From: Solea solea
Lineage: Eukaryota; Chordata; Actinopteri; Pleuronectiformes; Soleidae
Direction: 5' to 3'
Length of the DNA stretch: 64,000 nt
Assembly: GCF_958295425.1 (NCBI RefSeq)
Contig: NC_081138.1
Coordinates: 8,978,302-9,042,301 of the forward strand
Below are positions 48,199 to 62,300 of the stretch, piece after piece. Every line of letters begins with the position of its first letter. The stretch's first letter is position 1. The notes beneath the pieces were generated by a model. It ran no database searches. It saw only the letters and a program-made list of their open reading frames with translations, and was not told where the DNA came from. A program made the translations under genes and the position numbers.

Positions 48199-49234
48199 AT
48201 TTTCTATTTGTGTCTGTTTTTGTGCGCATTCAGCAAGTATATGGCTGTTTTCTGATTTTTTTCAATTTTCTACTGTCCCATAACATAAACCTCACAAATA
48301 AAGTTAAAATCTTATAAGATATAGTTATTTACCCTCAGTGTTTGATTTTGCAATGATTTCACTGTTTGGATGTGTTTTTCTATTTGTGTCTGTTTTTGTG
48401 CACATTCAGCAAGTAAACAGCTGTTTTCAGATTTTTTTTCAATTTTCTACTGTCCCATGACATAAAGCTCACAAATAAAGTTAACATCTTATCAGATATA
48501 TTTCTGTACCCTCAGTGTTTGATTTTGCAATGATTTCACTGTTTGGATGTGTTTTTCTATTTGTGTCTGTTTCTGTGCACATTCAGCAAGTATACGGCTG
48601 TTTTCTGACCTTTTTCAATTTTCTACTGTCCCATAACATAAACCTCACAAATAAAGTTAACATCTTATAAGATATACTTCTGTACCCTCAGTGTTTGATT
48701 TTGCAATGATTTCACTGTTTGGATGTGTTTTTCTATTTGTGTCTGTTTTTGTGCGCATTCAGCAAGTATACGGCTGTTTTCTGATTTTATTCAATTTTCT
48801 ACTGTCCCATAACATAAACCTCACAAATAAAGTTAACATCTTATCAGATATAATTCTGTACCCTCAGTGTTTGATTTTGCAATGATTTCACTGTTTGGAT
48901 GTGATTTTCTATTTGTGTCTGTTTTTGTGCGCATTCAGCAAGTATATGGCTGTTTTCTGATTTTTTTCAATTTTCTACTGTCCCATAACATAAACCTCAC
49001 AAATAAAGTTAAAATCTTATAAGATATAGTTATTTACCCTCAGTGTTTGATTTTGCAATGATTTCACTGTTTGGATGTGTTTTTCTATTTGTGTCTGTTT
49101 TTGTGCACATTCAGCAAGTAAACAGCTGTTTTCAGATTTTTTTTCAATTTTCTACTGTCCCATGACATAAAGCTCACAAATAAAGTTAACATCTTATCAG
49201 ATATATTTCTGTACCCTCAGTGTTTGATTTTGCA
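47825..49234. repeat. 4-monomer tandem duplication, 705-bp period
   Basis: Copies at about 47,825-48,529 and 48,530-49,234 share TGACCTTTTTC, GATTTTATTCAA, TATAATTCTG, GGATGTGATTTTC, AAGTATATGGC and CCCATGACAT in the same order (47,986 to 48,691). The left limit is TTTTGGAATG against TTTTGCAATG. The right limit is CTATTTGTG against CTATATGTG. Confidence 0.85.
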
Positions 49235-49564
49235 ATGATTTCACTGTTTGGATGTGTTTTTCTATATGTGTCTGTTTTTGTGCGCATTCAGCAAGAATAC
49301 GGCTGTTTTCTGATTTTTTTCATTTTTCTACTGTCCCATAACATAAAGCTCACAAATAAAGTTAAAATCTTATAAGATATAGTTATTTACCCTCAGTGTT
49401 TGATTTTGCAATGATTTCACTGTTTGGATGTGTTTTTCTATTTGTGTCTGTTTTTGTGCGCATTCAGCAAGTATACGGCTGTTTTCTGATTTTTTTCAAT
49501 TTTCTACTGTCCCATAACATAAACCTCACAAATAAAGTTAACATCTTATAAGATATAGTTATTT

Positions 49565-51125
49565 ACCCTCAGTGTTTGATTTTGCAATGATTTCACTGTT
49601 TGGATGTGTTTTTCTATTTGTTTCTGTTTTTGTGCGCATTCAGCAAGTATACGGCTGTTTTCAGATTTTTTTTCATTTTCTACTGTCCCATAACATAAAC
49701 CTCACAAATAAAGTTAACATCTTATCAGATATACTTCTGTACCCTCAGTGTTTGATTTTGCAATGATTTCACTGTTTGGATGTGTTTTTCTATTTGTGTC
49801 TGTTTTTGTGCACATTCATCAAGTAAACAGCTGTTTTCAGATTTTTTTTCAATTTTCTACTGTCCCATAACATAAAGCTCACAAATAAAGTTAACATCTT
49901 ATCAGATATACTTCTGTACCCTCAGTGTTTGATTGTGCAATGATTTCACTGTTTGGATGTGTTTTTCTATTTGTGTCTGTTTTTGTGCGTGTTCAGCAAG
50001 ATACGGCTGTTTTCTGATTTTTTTCAATTTTCTACTGTCCCATAACATAAAGCTCACAAATAAAGTTAAATTCTTATAAGATATAGTTATTTACCCTCAG
50101 TGTTTGATTTTGCAATGATTTCACTGTTTAGATGTGTTTTTCTATTTGTGTCTGTTTTTGTGCACATTCAGCAAGTATACAGCTGTTTTCAGATTTTTTT
50201 TCAATTTTCTACTGTTCCATAACATAAAGCTCACAAATGAAGTTAACATCTTATCAGATATATTTCTGTACCCTCAGTGTTTGATTTTGCAATGATTTCA
50301 CTGTTTGGATGTGTTTTTCTATTTGTGTCTGTTTTTGTGCGCATTCAGCAAGTATACGGCTGTTTTCTGACCTTTTTCAATTTTCTACTGTCCCATAACA
50401 TAAACCTCACAAATAAAGTTAACATCTTATAAGATATAGTTATCTACCTTTAGCGTTTGATTTTGCAATAATTTCACTGTTTGGATGTGTTTTTCTATTT
50501 GTGTCTGTTTTTGTGCACATTCAACAAGGTTATGGCTGTTTTCTGATTTTTTTCATTTTTCTACTGTCCCATAACATAAACCTCACAAATAAAGTTAAAA
50601 TCTTTTAAGATATATTTATATACCTTTAGCGTTTGATTTTGCAATAATTTCACTGTTTGGATGTGTTTTTCTATGTGTGTCTGTTTTTGTGCGCATTCAG
50701 CAAGAATACGGCATTTTTCCTTGTTTTTCTTCATTTTCCTACTGTCCCATAACATAAACCTCACAAATAAAGTTGACATCTTATAAGATATAGTTATATA
50801 CCTTTAGCATTTGATTTTGCAATGATTTCACTGTTTGGATGTGTTTTTCTATATGTGTCTGTTTTTGTGCGCATTCAGCAAGAATACGGCTGTTTTCTGA
50901 TTTTTTTCATTTTTCTACTGTCCCATAACATAAACCTCACAAATAAAGTTAAGTTCTTATCAGATATACTTCTGTACCCTCAGTGTTTGATTTTGCAATG
51001 ATTTCACTGTTTGGATGTGTTTTTCTATTTGTGTCTGTTTTTGTGCACATTCAGCAAGTATACGGCTGTTTTCTGATTTTTTTATTTTTCTACTGTCCCA
51101 TAACATAAACCTCACAAATAAAGTT
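49565..51125. repeat. Block shared with 57,849-59,410
   Basis: The offset is 8,284 bp (49,572 to 57,856; 50,561 to 58,845), becoming 8,285 after an extra T near 59,190. Shared variants include GTTAAATTCTTATAAG, CTGTTTAGATG and CTACTGTTCC. The match ends at GTTAAAATC (51,125) against GTTAACATC. Next to it, 57,850-57,893 is the seam with the block copied from 46.7-48.2 kb. Confidence 0.8.
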
Positions 51126-51539
51126 AAAATCTTATAAGATATAGTTATTTACCCTCAGTGTTTGATTTTGCAATGATTTCACTGTTTGGATGTGTTTTTC
51201 TATTTGTGTCTGTTTTAGTGCGCATTCAGCAAGTATACAGCTGTTTTCTGATTTTTTTATTTTTCTACTGTCCCATAACATAAACCTCACAAATAAAGTT
51301 AACATCTTATAAGATATACTTCTGTACCCTCAGTGTTTGATTTTGGAATGATTTCACTGTTTGGATGTGTTTTTCTATTTGTGTCTGTTTCTGTGCACAT
51401 TCAGCAAGTATACGGCTGTTTTCTGACCTTTTTCAATTTTCTACTGTCCCATAACATAAACCTCACAAATAAAGTTAACATCTTATAAGATATACTTCTG
51501 TACCCTCAGTGTTTGATTTTGCAATGATTTCACTGTTTG

Positions 51540-54500
51540 GATGTGTTTTTCTATTTGTGTCTGTTTTTGTGCACATTCAGCAAGGATACTGCTGTTTTCT
51601 TTTTTTTCTTCATTTCTCTACTGTCCCATAACATGAACCTCACAAATAAAGTTAACATCTTATAAGATATACTTCTGTCCCCTCAGTTTTTGATTTTGCA
51701 ATGATTTCACTGTTTGGATGTGTTTTTCTATTTGTGTCTGTTTTTGTGCACATTCAGCAAGTAAACAGCTGTTTTCAGATTTTTTTTCAATTTTCTACTG
51801 TCCCATGACATAAAGCTCACAAATAAAGTTAAAATCTTATAAGAAATAGTTATATACCTTTAGCGTTTGATTTTGCAATAATTTCACTGTTTGGATGTCT
51901 TTTTCTATTTGTGTCTGTTTTTGTGCACATTCAGCAAGAATACGGCTGTTTTCTGATTTTTTTCATTTTTCTACTGTCCCATAACATAAACCTCACAAAT
52001 AAAGTTAACATCTTATAAGAAATACTTCTGTCCCCTCAGTTTTTGATTTTGCAATGATTTCACTGTTTGGATGTGTTTTTCTATGTTTGTCTGTTTTTGT
52101 GCGCATTCAGCAAGAATACGGCATTTTTCCTTGTTTTTCTTCATTTTCCTACTGTCCCATAACATAAACCTCACAAATAAAGTTGACATCTTATAAGATA
52201 TAGTTATATACCTTTAGCATTTGATTTTGCAATGATCTCACTGTTTGGATGTGTTTTTCTATATGTGTCTGTTTTTGTGCGCATTCAGCAAGAATACGGC
52301 TGTTTTCTGATTTTTTTCATTTTTCTACTGTCCCATAACATGAACCTCACAAATAAAGTTAACATCTCATAAGATATACTTCTGTCCCCTCAGTTTTTGA
52401 TTTTGCAATGATTTCACTGTTTAGATGTGTTTTTCTATTTGTGTCTGTTTTTGGGCGCATTCAGCAAGAATACGGCTGTTTTCTGATTTTTTTCATTTTT
52501 CTACTGTCCCATAACATTTACCGCACAAATAAAGTTAAAATCGTATAAGAAATAGTTATATACCTTTAGCATTTGATTTTGCAATATTTTCACTGTTTGG
52601 ATGTGTTTTTCTATTTGTGTCTGTTTTTGTGCACATTCAGCAAGAATACGGCTGTTTTCTGATTTTTTTCATTTTTCTACTGTCCCATAACATAAACCTC
52701 ACAAAAAAAGTTAAAATCTTATAAGAAATAGTTATATACCTTTAGGGTTTGATTTTGCAATAATTTCACTGTTTGGATGTGTTTTTCTATATGTGTCTGT
52801 TTTTGTGCACATTCAGCAAGAATACGGCTGTTTTCTGATTTTTTTCATTTTTCTACTGTACCATAACATGAACCTCACAAATAAAGTTAACATCTTATAA
52901 GATACACTTCTGTCCCTTCAGTGTTTGATTTTGCAATAATTTCACTGTTTGGATGTGTTTTTCTATTTGTGTCTGTTTTTGTGCACATTCAGCAAGAATA
53001 CGGCTGTTTTCTGATTTTTTTCATTTTTCTACTGTCCCATAACATAAACCTCACAAATAAAGTTAAAATCTTATAAGATATAGTTATTTACCCTCACGGT
53101 TTGATTTTGCAATAATTTCACTGTTTGGATGTGTTTTTCTATTTGTGTCTGTTTTTGTGCACATTCAGCAAGAATACGGCTGTTTTCTGAATTTTTTTCA
53201 TTTTTCTACTGTCCCATAACATGAACCTCACAAATAAAGTTAACATCTTATAAGATACACTTCTGTCCCTTCAGTGTTTGATTTTGCAATGATTTCACTG
53301 TTTGGATGTGTTTTTCTATTTGTGTCTGTTTTTGTGCACATTCAGCATGGATCTGGCTGTTTTCTTTTTTTTCTTCATGTTTCTACTGTCCCATAACATA
53401 AACCTCACAAATAAAGTTAACATCTTATAAGATACACTTCTGTCCCTTCAGTGTTTGATTTTGCAATGATTTCACTGTTTGGATGTGTTTTTCTATTTGT
53501 GTCTGTTTTTGTGTGCATACAGCAAGAATACGGCTGTTTTCTGATTTTTTTCATTTTTCTACTGTCCCATAACATAAACCTCACAAAAAAAGTTAAAATC
53601 TTATAAGAAATAGTTATATACCTTTAGGGTTTGATTTTGCAATGATTTCACTGTTTGGATGTGTTTTTCTATTTGTGTCTGTTTTTGTTCACATTCAGCA
53701 AGAATACGGCTGTTTTCTGATTTTTTTCATTTTTCTACTGTCCCATAACATAAACCTCACAAAAAAAGTTAAAATCTTATAAGAAATAGTTATATACCTT
53801 TAGGGTTTGATTTTGCAATGATTTCACTGTTTGGATGTGTTTTTCTATTTGTGTCTGTTTTTGTGCACATTCAGCAAGAATACGGCTGTTTTCTGATTTT
53901 TTTCATTTTTCTACTGTCCCATAACATGAACCTCACAAATAAAGTTAACATCTTATAAGATATACTTATGTACCCTCAGTGTTTGATTTTGCAATGATTT
54001 CACTGTTTGGATGTCTTTTTCTATTTGTGTCTGTTTTTGTGCACATTCAGCAAGAATACGGCTGTTTTCTGATTTTTTTCATTTTTCTACTGTCCCATAA
54101 CATGAACCTCACAAATAAAGTTAACATCTTATAAGATATACTTCTGTACCCTCAGTGTTTGATTTTGCAATGATTTCACTGTTTGGATGTGTTTTTCTGT
54201 TTGTGTCTGTTTTTGTGCACATTCAGCAAGAATACGGCTGTTTTCTGATTTTTTTCATTTTTCTACTGTCCCATAACATAAACCTCACAAATAAAGTTAA
54301 AATCTTATAAGAAATAGTTATATACCTTTAGCGTTTGATTTAGCAATAATTTCACTGTTTGGATCTGTTTTTCTATTTGTGTCTGTTTTTGTGCACATTC
54401 AGCAAGAATACGGCTGTTTTCTGATTTTTTTCATTTTTCTACTGTCCCATAACATGAACCTCACAAATAAAGTTAACATCTTATAAGAAATAGTTATATA

Positions 54501-56300
54501 CCTTTAGGGTTTGATTTTGCAATGATTTCACTGTTTGGATGTGTTTTTCTATTTGTGTCTGTTTTTGTGCACATTCAGCAAGAATACGGCTGTTTTCTGA
54601 TTTTTTTCATTTTTCTACTGTCCCATAACATAAACCTCACAAATAAAGTTAACATCTTATAAGATATACTTCTGTACCCTCACTGTTTGATTTTGCAATG
54701 ATTTCACTGTTTGGATGTGTTTTTCTGTTTGTGTCTGTTTTTGTGCACATTCAGCAAGAATACGGCTGTTTTCTGATTTTTTTCATTTTTCTACTGTCCC
54801 ACAACATAAACCTCACAAATAAAGTTAAAATCTTATAAGAAATAGATATATACCTTTAGTGTTTGATTTTGCAATAATTTCACTGTTTGGATGTGTTTTT
54901 CTGTTTGTGTCTGTTTTTGTGCACATTCAGCAAGAATACGGCTGTTTTCTGATTTTTTTCATTTTTCTACTGTCCCATAACATGAACCTCACAAATAAAG
55001 TTAACATCTTATAAGATACACTTCTGTCCCTTCAGTGTTTGATTTTGCAATGATTTCACTGTTTGGATGTGTTTTTCTATTTGTGTCTGTTTTTGTGCAC
55101 ATTCAGCATGGATCTGGCTGTTTTCTTTTTTTTCTTCATGTTTCTACTGTCCCATAACATAAACCTCACAAATAAAGTTAACATCTTATAAGATACACTT
55201 CTGTCCCTTCAGTGTTTGATTTTGCAATGATTTCACTGTTTGGATGTGTTTTTCTGTTTGTGTCTGTTTTTGTGCACATTCAGCATGGATCTGGCTGTTT
55301 TCTTTTTTTTCTTCATGTTTCTACTGTCCCATAACATAAACCTCACAAATAAAGTTAACATCTTATAAGATACACTTCTGTCCCTTCAGTGTTTGATTTT
55401 GCAATGATTTCACTGTTTGGATGTGTTTTTCTGTTTGTGTCTGTTTTTGTGCACATTCAGCAAGAATACGGCTGTTTTCTGATTTTTTTCATTTTTCTAC
55501 TGTCCCATAACATGAACCTCACAAATAAAGTTAACATCTTATAAGATACACTTCTGTCCCTTCAGTGTTTGATTTTGCAATGATTTCACTGTTTGGATGT
55601 GTTTTTCTATTTGTGTCTGTTTTTGTGCACATTCAGCATGGATCTGGCTGTTTTCTTTTTTTTCTTCATGTTTCTACTGTCCCATAACATAAACCTCACA
55701 AATAAAGTTAACATCTTATAAGATACACTTCTGTCCCTTCAGTGTTTGATTTTGCAATGATTTCACTGTTTGGATGTGTTTTTCTATTTGTGTCTGTTTT
55801 TGTGTGCATACAGCAAGAATACGGCTGTTTTCTGATTTTTTTCATTTTTCTACTGTCCCATAACATAAAGCTCACAAATAAAGTTAAAATCTTATAAGAT
55901 ATAGTTATTTACCCTCAGTGTTTGATTTTGCAATGATTTCACTGTTTGGATGTGTTTTTCTATTTGTGTCTGTTTTTGTGCACATTCAGCAAGAATACGG
56001 CTGTTTTCTGATTTTTTTCATTTTTCTACTGTCCCATAACATGAACCTCACAAATAAAGTTAACATCTTATACGAAATAGTTATATACCTTTAGGGTTTG
56101 ATTTTGCAATGATTTCACTGTTTGGATGTGTTTTTCTATTTGTGTCTGTTTTTGTGCACATTCAGCAAGAATACGGCTGTTTTCTGATTTTTTTCATTTT
56201 TCTACTGTCCCATAACATAAACCTCACAAATAAAGTTAACATCTTATAAGAAATAGTTATATACCTTTAGGGTTTGATTTTGCAATGATTTCACTGTTTG
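51540..56300. repeat. Domain 5: family B monomers
   Basis: AAGAATACGG, CATAACATGAACC, TTTAGGGTTTG and GCATGGATCTGG (53,345; 55,107; 55,284; 55,646) identify this as the same family as domain 2. Local oddities include CACAAAAAAAGTT (AATAAA lost) near 52.70, 53.59 and 53.77 kb, GGATGTCTTTTT near 51.89 and 54.01 kb, and CATTTACCGCAC near 52.52 kb. One A-type GGCATTTTTCCTTG monomer is embedded near 52.12 kb. The right edge lies between 56,275 and 56,335, inside a single monomer. Confidence 0.83.
51830..52718. repeat. Block shared with 63,112-64,000 (cut by window end)
   Basis: The offset is 11,282 bp. Rare shared variants are GGATGTCTTTTTC, CTATGTTTGTC, GATCTCACTG, GTTTTTGGGCGC (GGGCGC 52,453 to 63,735) and CATTTACCGCAC. 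One difference is AATCGTATAAG here against AATCTTATAAG. The real extent to the right cannot be seen. Confidence 0.82.
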
Positions 56301-59300
56301 GATGTGTTTTTCTATTTGTGTCTGTTTTTGTGCGCATTCAGCAAGTATACAGCTGTTTTCAGATTTTTTTTCAATTTTCTACTGTCCCATAACATAAAGC
56401 TCACAAATGAAGTTAACATCTCATCAGATATATTTCTGTACCCTCAGTGTTTGATTTTGCAATGATTTCACTGTTTGGATGTGTTTTTCTATTTGTGTCT
56501 GTTTTTGTGCGCATTCAGCAAGTATACGGCTGTTTTCTGACCTTTTTCAATTTTCTACTGTCCCATAACATAAACCTCACAAATAAAGTTAACATCTTAT
56601 AAGATATAGTTATCTACCTTTAGCGTTTGATTTTGCAATAATTTCACTGTTTGGATGTGTTTTTCTATTTGTGTCTGTTTTTGTGCACATTCAACAAGGT
56701 TATGGCTGTTTTCTGATTTTTTTCATTTTTCTACTGTCCCATAACATAAACCTCACAAATAAAGTTAAAATCTTTTAAGATATATTTATATACCTTTAGC
56801 GTTTGATTTTGCAATAATTTCACTGTTTGGATGTGTTTTTCTATGTGTGTCTGTTTTTGTGCGCATTCAGCAAGAATACGACATTTTTCCTTGTTTTTCT
56901 TCATTTTCCTACTGTCCCATAACATAAACCTCACAAATAAAGTTGACATCTTATAAGATATAGTTATATACCTTTAGCATTTGATTTTGCAATGATTTCA
57001 CTGTTTGGATGTGTTTTTCTATATGTGTCTGTTTTTGTGCGCATTCAGCAAGAATACGGCTGTTTTCTGATTTTTTTCATTTTTCTACTGTCCCATAACA
57101 TAAACCTCACAAATAAAGTTAAGTTCTTATCAGATATACTTCTGTACCCTCAGTGTTTGATTTTGCAATGATTTCACTGTTTGGATGTGTTTTTCTATTT
57201 GTGTCTGTTTTTGTGCACATTCAGCAAGTATACGGCTGTTTTCTGATTTTTTTCAATTTTCTACTGTCCCATAACATAAACCTCACAAATAAAGTTAAAA
57301 TCTTATAAGATATAGTTATTTACCCTCAGTGTTTGATTTTGCAATGATTTCACTGTTTGGATGTGTTTTTCTATTTGTGTCTGTTTTAGTGCGCATTCAG
57401 CAAGTATACAGCTGTTTTCTGATTTTTTTATTTTTCTACTGTCCCATAACATAAACCTCACAAATAAAGTTAACATCTTATAAGATATACTTCTGTACCC
57501 TCAGTGTTTGATTTTGGAATGATTTCACTGTTTGGATGTGTTTTTCTATTTGTGTCTGTTTCTGTGCACATTCAGCAAGTATACGGCTGTTTTCTGACCT
57601 TTTTCAATTTTCTACTGTCCCATAACATAAACCTCACAAATAAAGTTAACATCTTATAAGATATACTTCTGTACCCTCAGTGTTTGATTTTGCAATGATT
57701 TCACTGTTTGGATGTGTTTTTCTATTTGTGTCTGTTTTTGTGCGCATTCAGCAAGTATACGGCTGTTTTCTGATTTTATTCAATTTTCTACTGTCCCATA
57801 ACATAAACCTCACAAATAAAGTTAACATCTTATCAGATATAATTCTGTACCCTCAGTGTTTGATTTTGCAATGATTTCACTGTTTGGATGTGTTTTTCTA
57901 TTTGTTTCTGTTTTTGTGCGCATTCAGCAAGTATACGGCTGTTTTCAGATTTTTTTTCATTTTCTACTGTCCCATAACATAAACCTCACAAATAAAGTTA
58001 ACATCTTATCAGATATACTTCTGTACCCTCAGTGTTTGATTTTGCAATGATTTCACTGTTTGGATGTGTTTTTCTATTTGTGTCTGTTTTTGTGCACATT
58101 CATCAAGTAAACAGCTGTTTTCAGATTTTTTTTCAATTTTCTACTGTCCCATAACATAAAGCTCACAAATAAAGTTAACATCTTATCAGATATACTTCTG
58201 TACCCTCAGTGTTTGATTGTGCAATGATTTCACTGTTTGGATGTGTTTTTCTATTTGTGTCTGTTTTTGTGCGTGTTCAGCAAGATACGGCTGTTTTCTG
58301 ATTTTTTTCAATTTTCTACTGTCCCATAACATAAAGCTCACAAATAAAGTTAAATTCTTATAAGATATAGTTATTTACCCTCAGTGTTTGATTTTGCAAT
58401 GATTTCACTGTTTAGATGTGTTTTTCTATTTGTGTCTGTTTTTGTGCACATTCAGCAAGTATACAGCTGTTTTCAGATTTTTTTTCAATTTTCTACTGTT
58501 CCATAACATAAAGCTCACAAATGAAGTTAACATCTTATCAGATATATTTCTGTACCCTCAGTGTTTGATTTTGCAATGATTTCACTGTTTGGATGTGTTT
58601 TTCTATTTGTGTCTGTTTTTGTGCGCATTCAGCAAGTATACGGCTGTTTTCTGACCTTTTTCAATTTTCTACTGTCCCATAACATAAACCTCACAAATAA
58701 AGTTAACATCTTATAAGATATAGTTATCTACCTTTAGCGTTTGATTTTGCAATAATTTCACTGTTTGGATGTGTTTTTCTATTTGTGTCTGTTTTTGTGC
58801 ACATTCAACAAGGTTATGGCTGTTTTCTGATTTTTTTCATTTTTCTACTGTCCCATAACATAAACCTCACAAATAAAGTTAAAATCTTTTAAGATATATT
58901 TATATACCTTTAGCGTTTGATTTTGCAATAATTTCACTGTTTGGATGTGTTTTTCTATGTGTGTCTGTTTTTGTGCGCATTCAGCAAGAATACGGCATTT
59001 TTCCTTGTTTTTCTTCATTTTCCTACTGTCCCATAACATAAACCTCACAAATAAAGTTGACATCTTATAAGATATAGTTATATACCTTTAGCATTTGATT
59101 TTGCAATGATTTCACTGTTTGGATGTGTTTTTCTATATGTGTCTGTTTTTGTGCGCATTCAGCAAGAATACGGCTGTTTTCTGATTTTTTTTCATTTTTC
59201 TACTGTCCCATAACATAAACCTCACAAATAAAGTTAAGTTCTTATCAGATATACTTCTGTACCCTCAGTGTTTGATTTTGCAATGATTTCACTGTTTGGA

Positions 59301-62300
59301 TGTGTTTTTCTATTTGTGTCTGTTTTTGTGCACATTCAGCAAGTATACGGCTGTTTTCTGATTTTTTTATTTTTCTACTGTCCCATAACATAAACCTCAC
59401 AAATAAAGTTAACATCTTATAAGATATACTTCTGTACCCTCAGTGTTTGATTTTGCAATGATTTCACTGTTTGGATGTGTTTTTCTATTTGTGTCTGTTT
59501 TTGTGCGTGTTCAGCAAGATACGGCTGTTTTCTGATTTTTTTCAATTTTCTACTGTCCCATAACATAAAGCTCACAAATAAAGTTAAAATCTTATAAGAA
59601 ATAGTTATTTACCCTCAGTGTTTGATTTTGCAATGATTTCACTGTTTGGATGTGTTTTTCTATTTGTGTCTGTTTTTGTGCGCATTCAGCAAGTATACAG
59701 CTGTTTTCAGATTTTTTTTCAATTTTCTACTGTCCCATAACATAAAGCTCACAAATGAAGTTAACATCTCATCAGATATATTTCTGTACCCTCAGTGTTT
59801 GATTTTGCAATGATTTCACTGTTTGGATGTGTTTTTCTATTTGTGTCTGTTTTTGTGCACATTCAGCAAGAATACGGCTGTTTTCTGATTTTTTTCATTT
59901 TTCTACTGTCCCATAACATGAACCTCACAAATAAAGTTAACATCTTATAAGATATACTTCTGTACCCTCAGTGTTTGATTTTGCAATGATTTCACTGTTT
60001 GGATGTGTTTTTCTATTTGTGTCTGTTTTTGTGCACATTCAGCAAGGATACTGCTGTTTTCTTTTTTTTCTTCATTTCTCTACTGTCCCATAACATGAAC
60101 CTCACAAATAAAGTTAACATCTTATAAGATATACTTCTGTCCCCTCAGTTTTTGATTTTGCAATGATTTCACTGTTTGGATGTGTTTTTCTATTTGTGTC
60201 TGTTTTTGTGCACATTCAGCAAGTAAACAGCTGTTTTCAGATTTTTTTTCAATTTTCTACTGTCCCATGACATAAAGCTCACAAATAAAGTTAACATCTT
60301 ATCAGATATACTTCTGTACCCTCAGTGTTTGATTTTGCAATGATTTCACTGTTTGGATGTGTTTTTCTATTTGTGTCTGTTTTTGTGCGTGTTCAGCAAG
60401 ATACGGCTGTTTTCTGATTTTTTTCAATTTTCTACTGTCCCATAACATAAAGCTCACAAATAAAGTTAAATTCTTATAAGATATAGTTATTTACCCTCAG
60501 TGTTTGATTTTGCAATGATTTCACTGTTTAGATGTGTTTTTCTATTTGTGTCTGTTTTTGTGCACATTCAGCAAGTATACAGCTGTTTTCAGATTTTTTT
60601 TCAATTTTCTACTGTTCCATAACATAAAGCTCACAAATGAAGTTAACATCTTATCAGATATATTTCTGTACCCTCAGTGTTTGATTTTGCAATGATTTCA
60701 CTGTTTGGATGTGTTTTTCTATTTGTGTCTGTTTTTGTGCGCATTCAGCAAGTATACGGCTGTTTTCTGACCTTTTTCAATTTTCTACTGTCCCATAACA
60801 TAAACCTCACAAATAAAGTTAACATCTTATAAGATATAGTTATCTACCTTTAGCGTTTGATTTTGCAATAATTTCACTGTTTGGATGTGTTTTTCTATTT
60901 GTGTCTGTTTTTGTGCACATTCAACAAGGTTATGGCTGTTTTCTGATTTTTTTCATTTTTCTACTGTCCCATAACATAAACCTCACAAATAAAGTTAAAA
61001 TCTTTTAAGATATATTTATATACCTTTAGCGTTTGATTTTGCAATAATTTCACTGTTTGGATGTGTTTTTCTATGTGTGTCTGTTTTTGTGCGCATTCAG
61101 CAAGAATACGGCATTTTTCCTTGTTTTTCTTCATTTTCCTACTGTCCCATAACATAAACCTCACAAATAAAGTTGACATCTTATAAGATATAGTTATATA
61201 CCTTTAGCATTTGATTTTGCAATGATTTCACTGTTTGGATGTGTTTTTCTATATGTGTCTGTTTTTGTGCGCATTCAGCAAGAATACGGCTGTTTTCTGA
61301 TTTTTTTTCATTTTTCTACTGTCCCATAACATAAACCTCACAAATAAAGTTAAGTTCTTATCAGATATACTTCTGTACCCTCAGTGTTTGATTTTGCAAT
61401 GATTTCACTGTTTGGATGTGTTTTTCTATTTGTGTCTGTTTTTGTGCACATTCAGCAAGTATACGGCTGTTTTCTGATTTTTTTATTTTTCTACTGTCCC
61501 ATAACATAAACCTCACAAATAAAGTTAACATCTTATAAGATATACTTCTGTACCCTCAGTGTTTGATTTTGCAATGATTTCACTGTTTGGATGTGTTTTT
61601 CTATTTGTGTCTGTTTTTGTGCGTGTTCAGCAAGATACGGCTGTTTTCTGATTTTTTTCAATTTTCTACTGTCCCATAACATAAAGCTCACAAATAAAGT
61701 TAAAATCTTATAAGAAATAGTTATTTACCCTCAGTGTTTGATTTTGCAATGATTTCACTGTTTGGATGTGTTTTTCTATTTGTGTCTGTTTTTGTGCGCA
61801 TTCAGCAAGTATACAGCTGTTTTCAGATTTTTTTTCAATTTTCTACTGTCCCATAACATAAAGCTCACAAATGAAGTTAACATCTCATCAGATATATTTC
61901 TGTACCCTCAGTGTTTGATTTTGCAATGATTTCACTGTTTGGATGTGTTTTTCTATTTGTGTCTGTTTTTGTGCACATTCAGCAAGAATACGGCTGTTTT
62001 CTGATTTTTTTCATTTTTCTACTGTCCCATAACATGAACCTCACAAATAAAGTTAACATCTTATAAGATATACTTCTGTACCCTCAGTGTTTGATTTTGC
62101 AATGATTTCACTGTTTGGATGTGTTTTTCTATTTGTGTCTGTTTTTGTGCACATTCAGCAAGGATACTGCTGTTTTCTTTTTTTTCTTCATTTCTCTACT
62201 GTCCCATAACATGAACCTCACAAATAAAGTTAACATCTTATAAGATATACTTCTGTCCCCTCAGTTTTTGATTTTGCAATGATTTCACTGTTTGGATGTG

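Larger units (their letters stand above)
35300..51540. repeat. Domain 4: family A, highly duplicated
   Basis: The same monomer classes as domain 1 are built into large near-identical blocks: a 2,104-bp tandem duplication, a 4.75-4.92-kb duplication, a 705-bp duplication and a 5,980-bp-spaced copy. Its left end begins with a segment matching 4,341-5,025. The right edge is near 51,480-51,580, where a B-like monomer with AAGGATACTGC begins. No genes, transposons or spacer sequence were seen. Confidence 0.85.
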
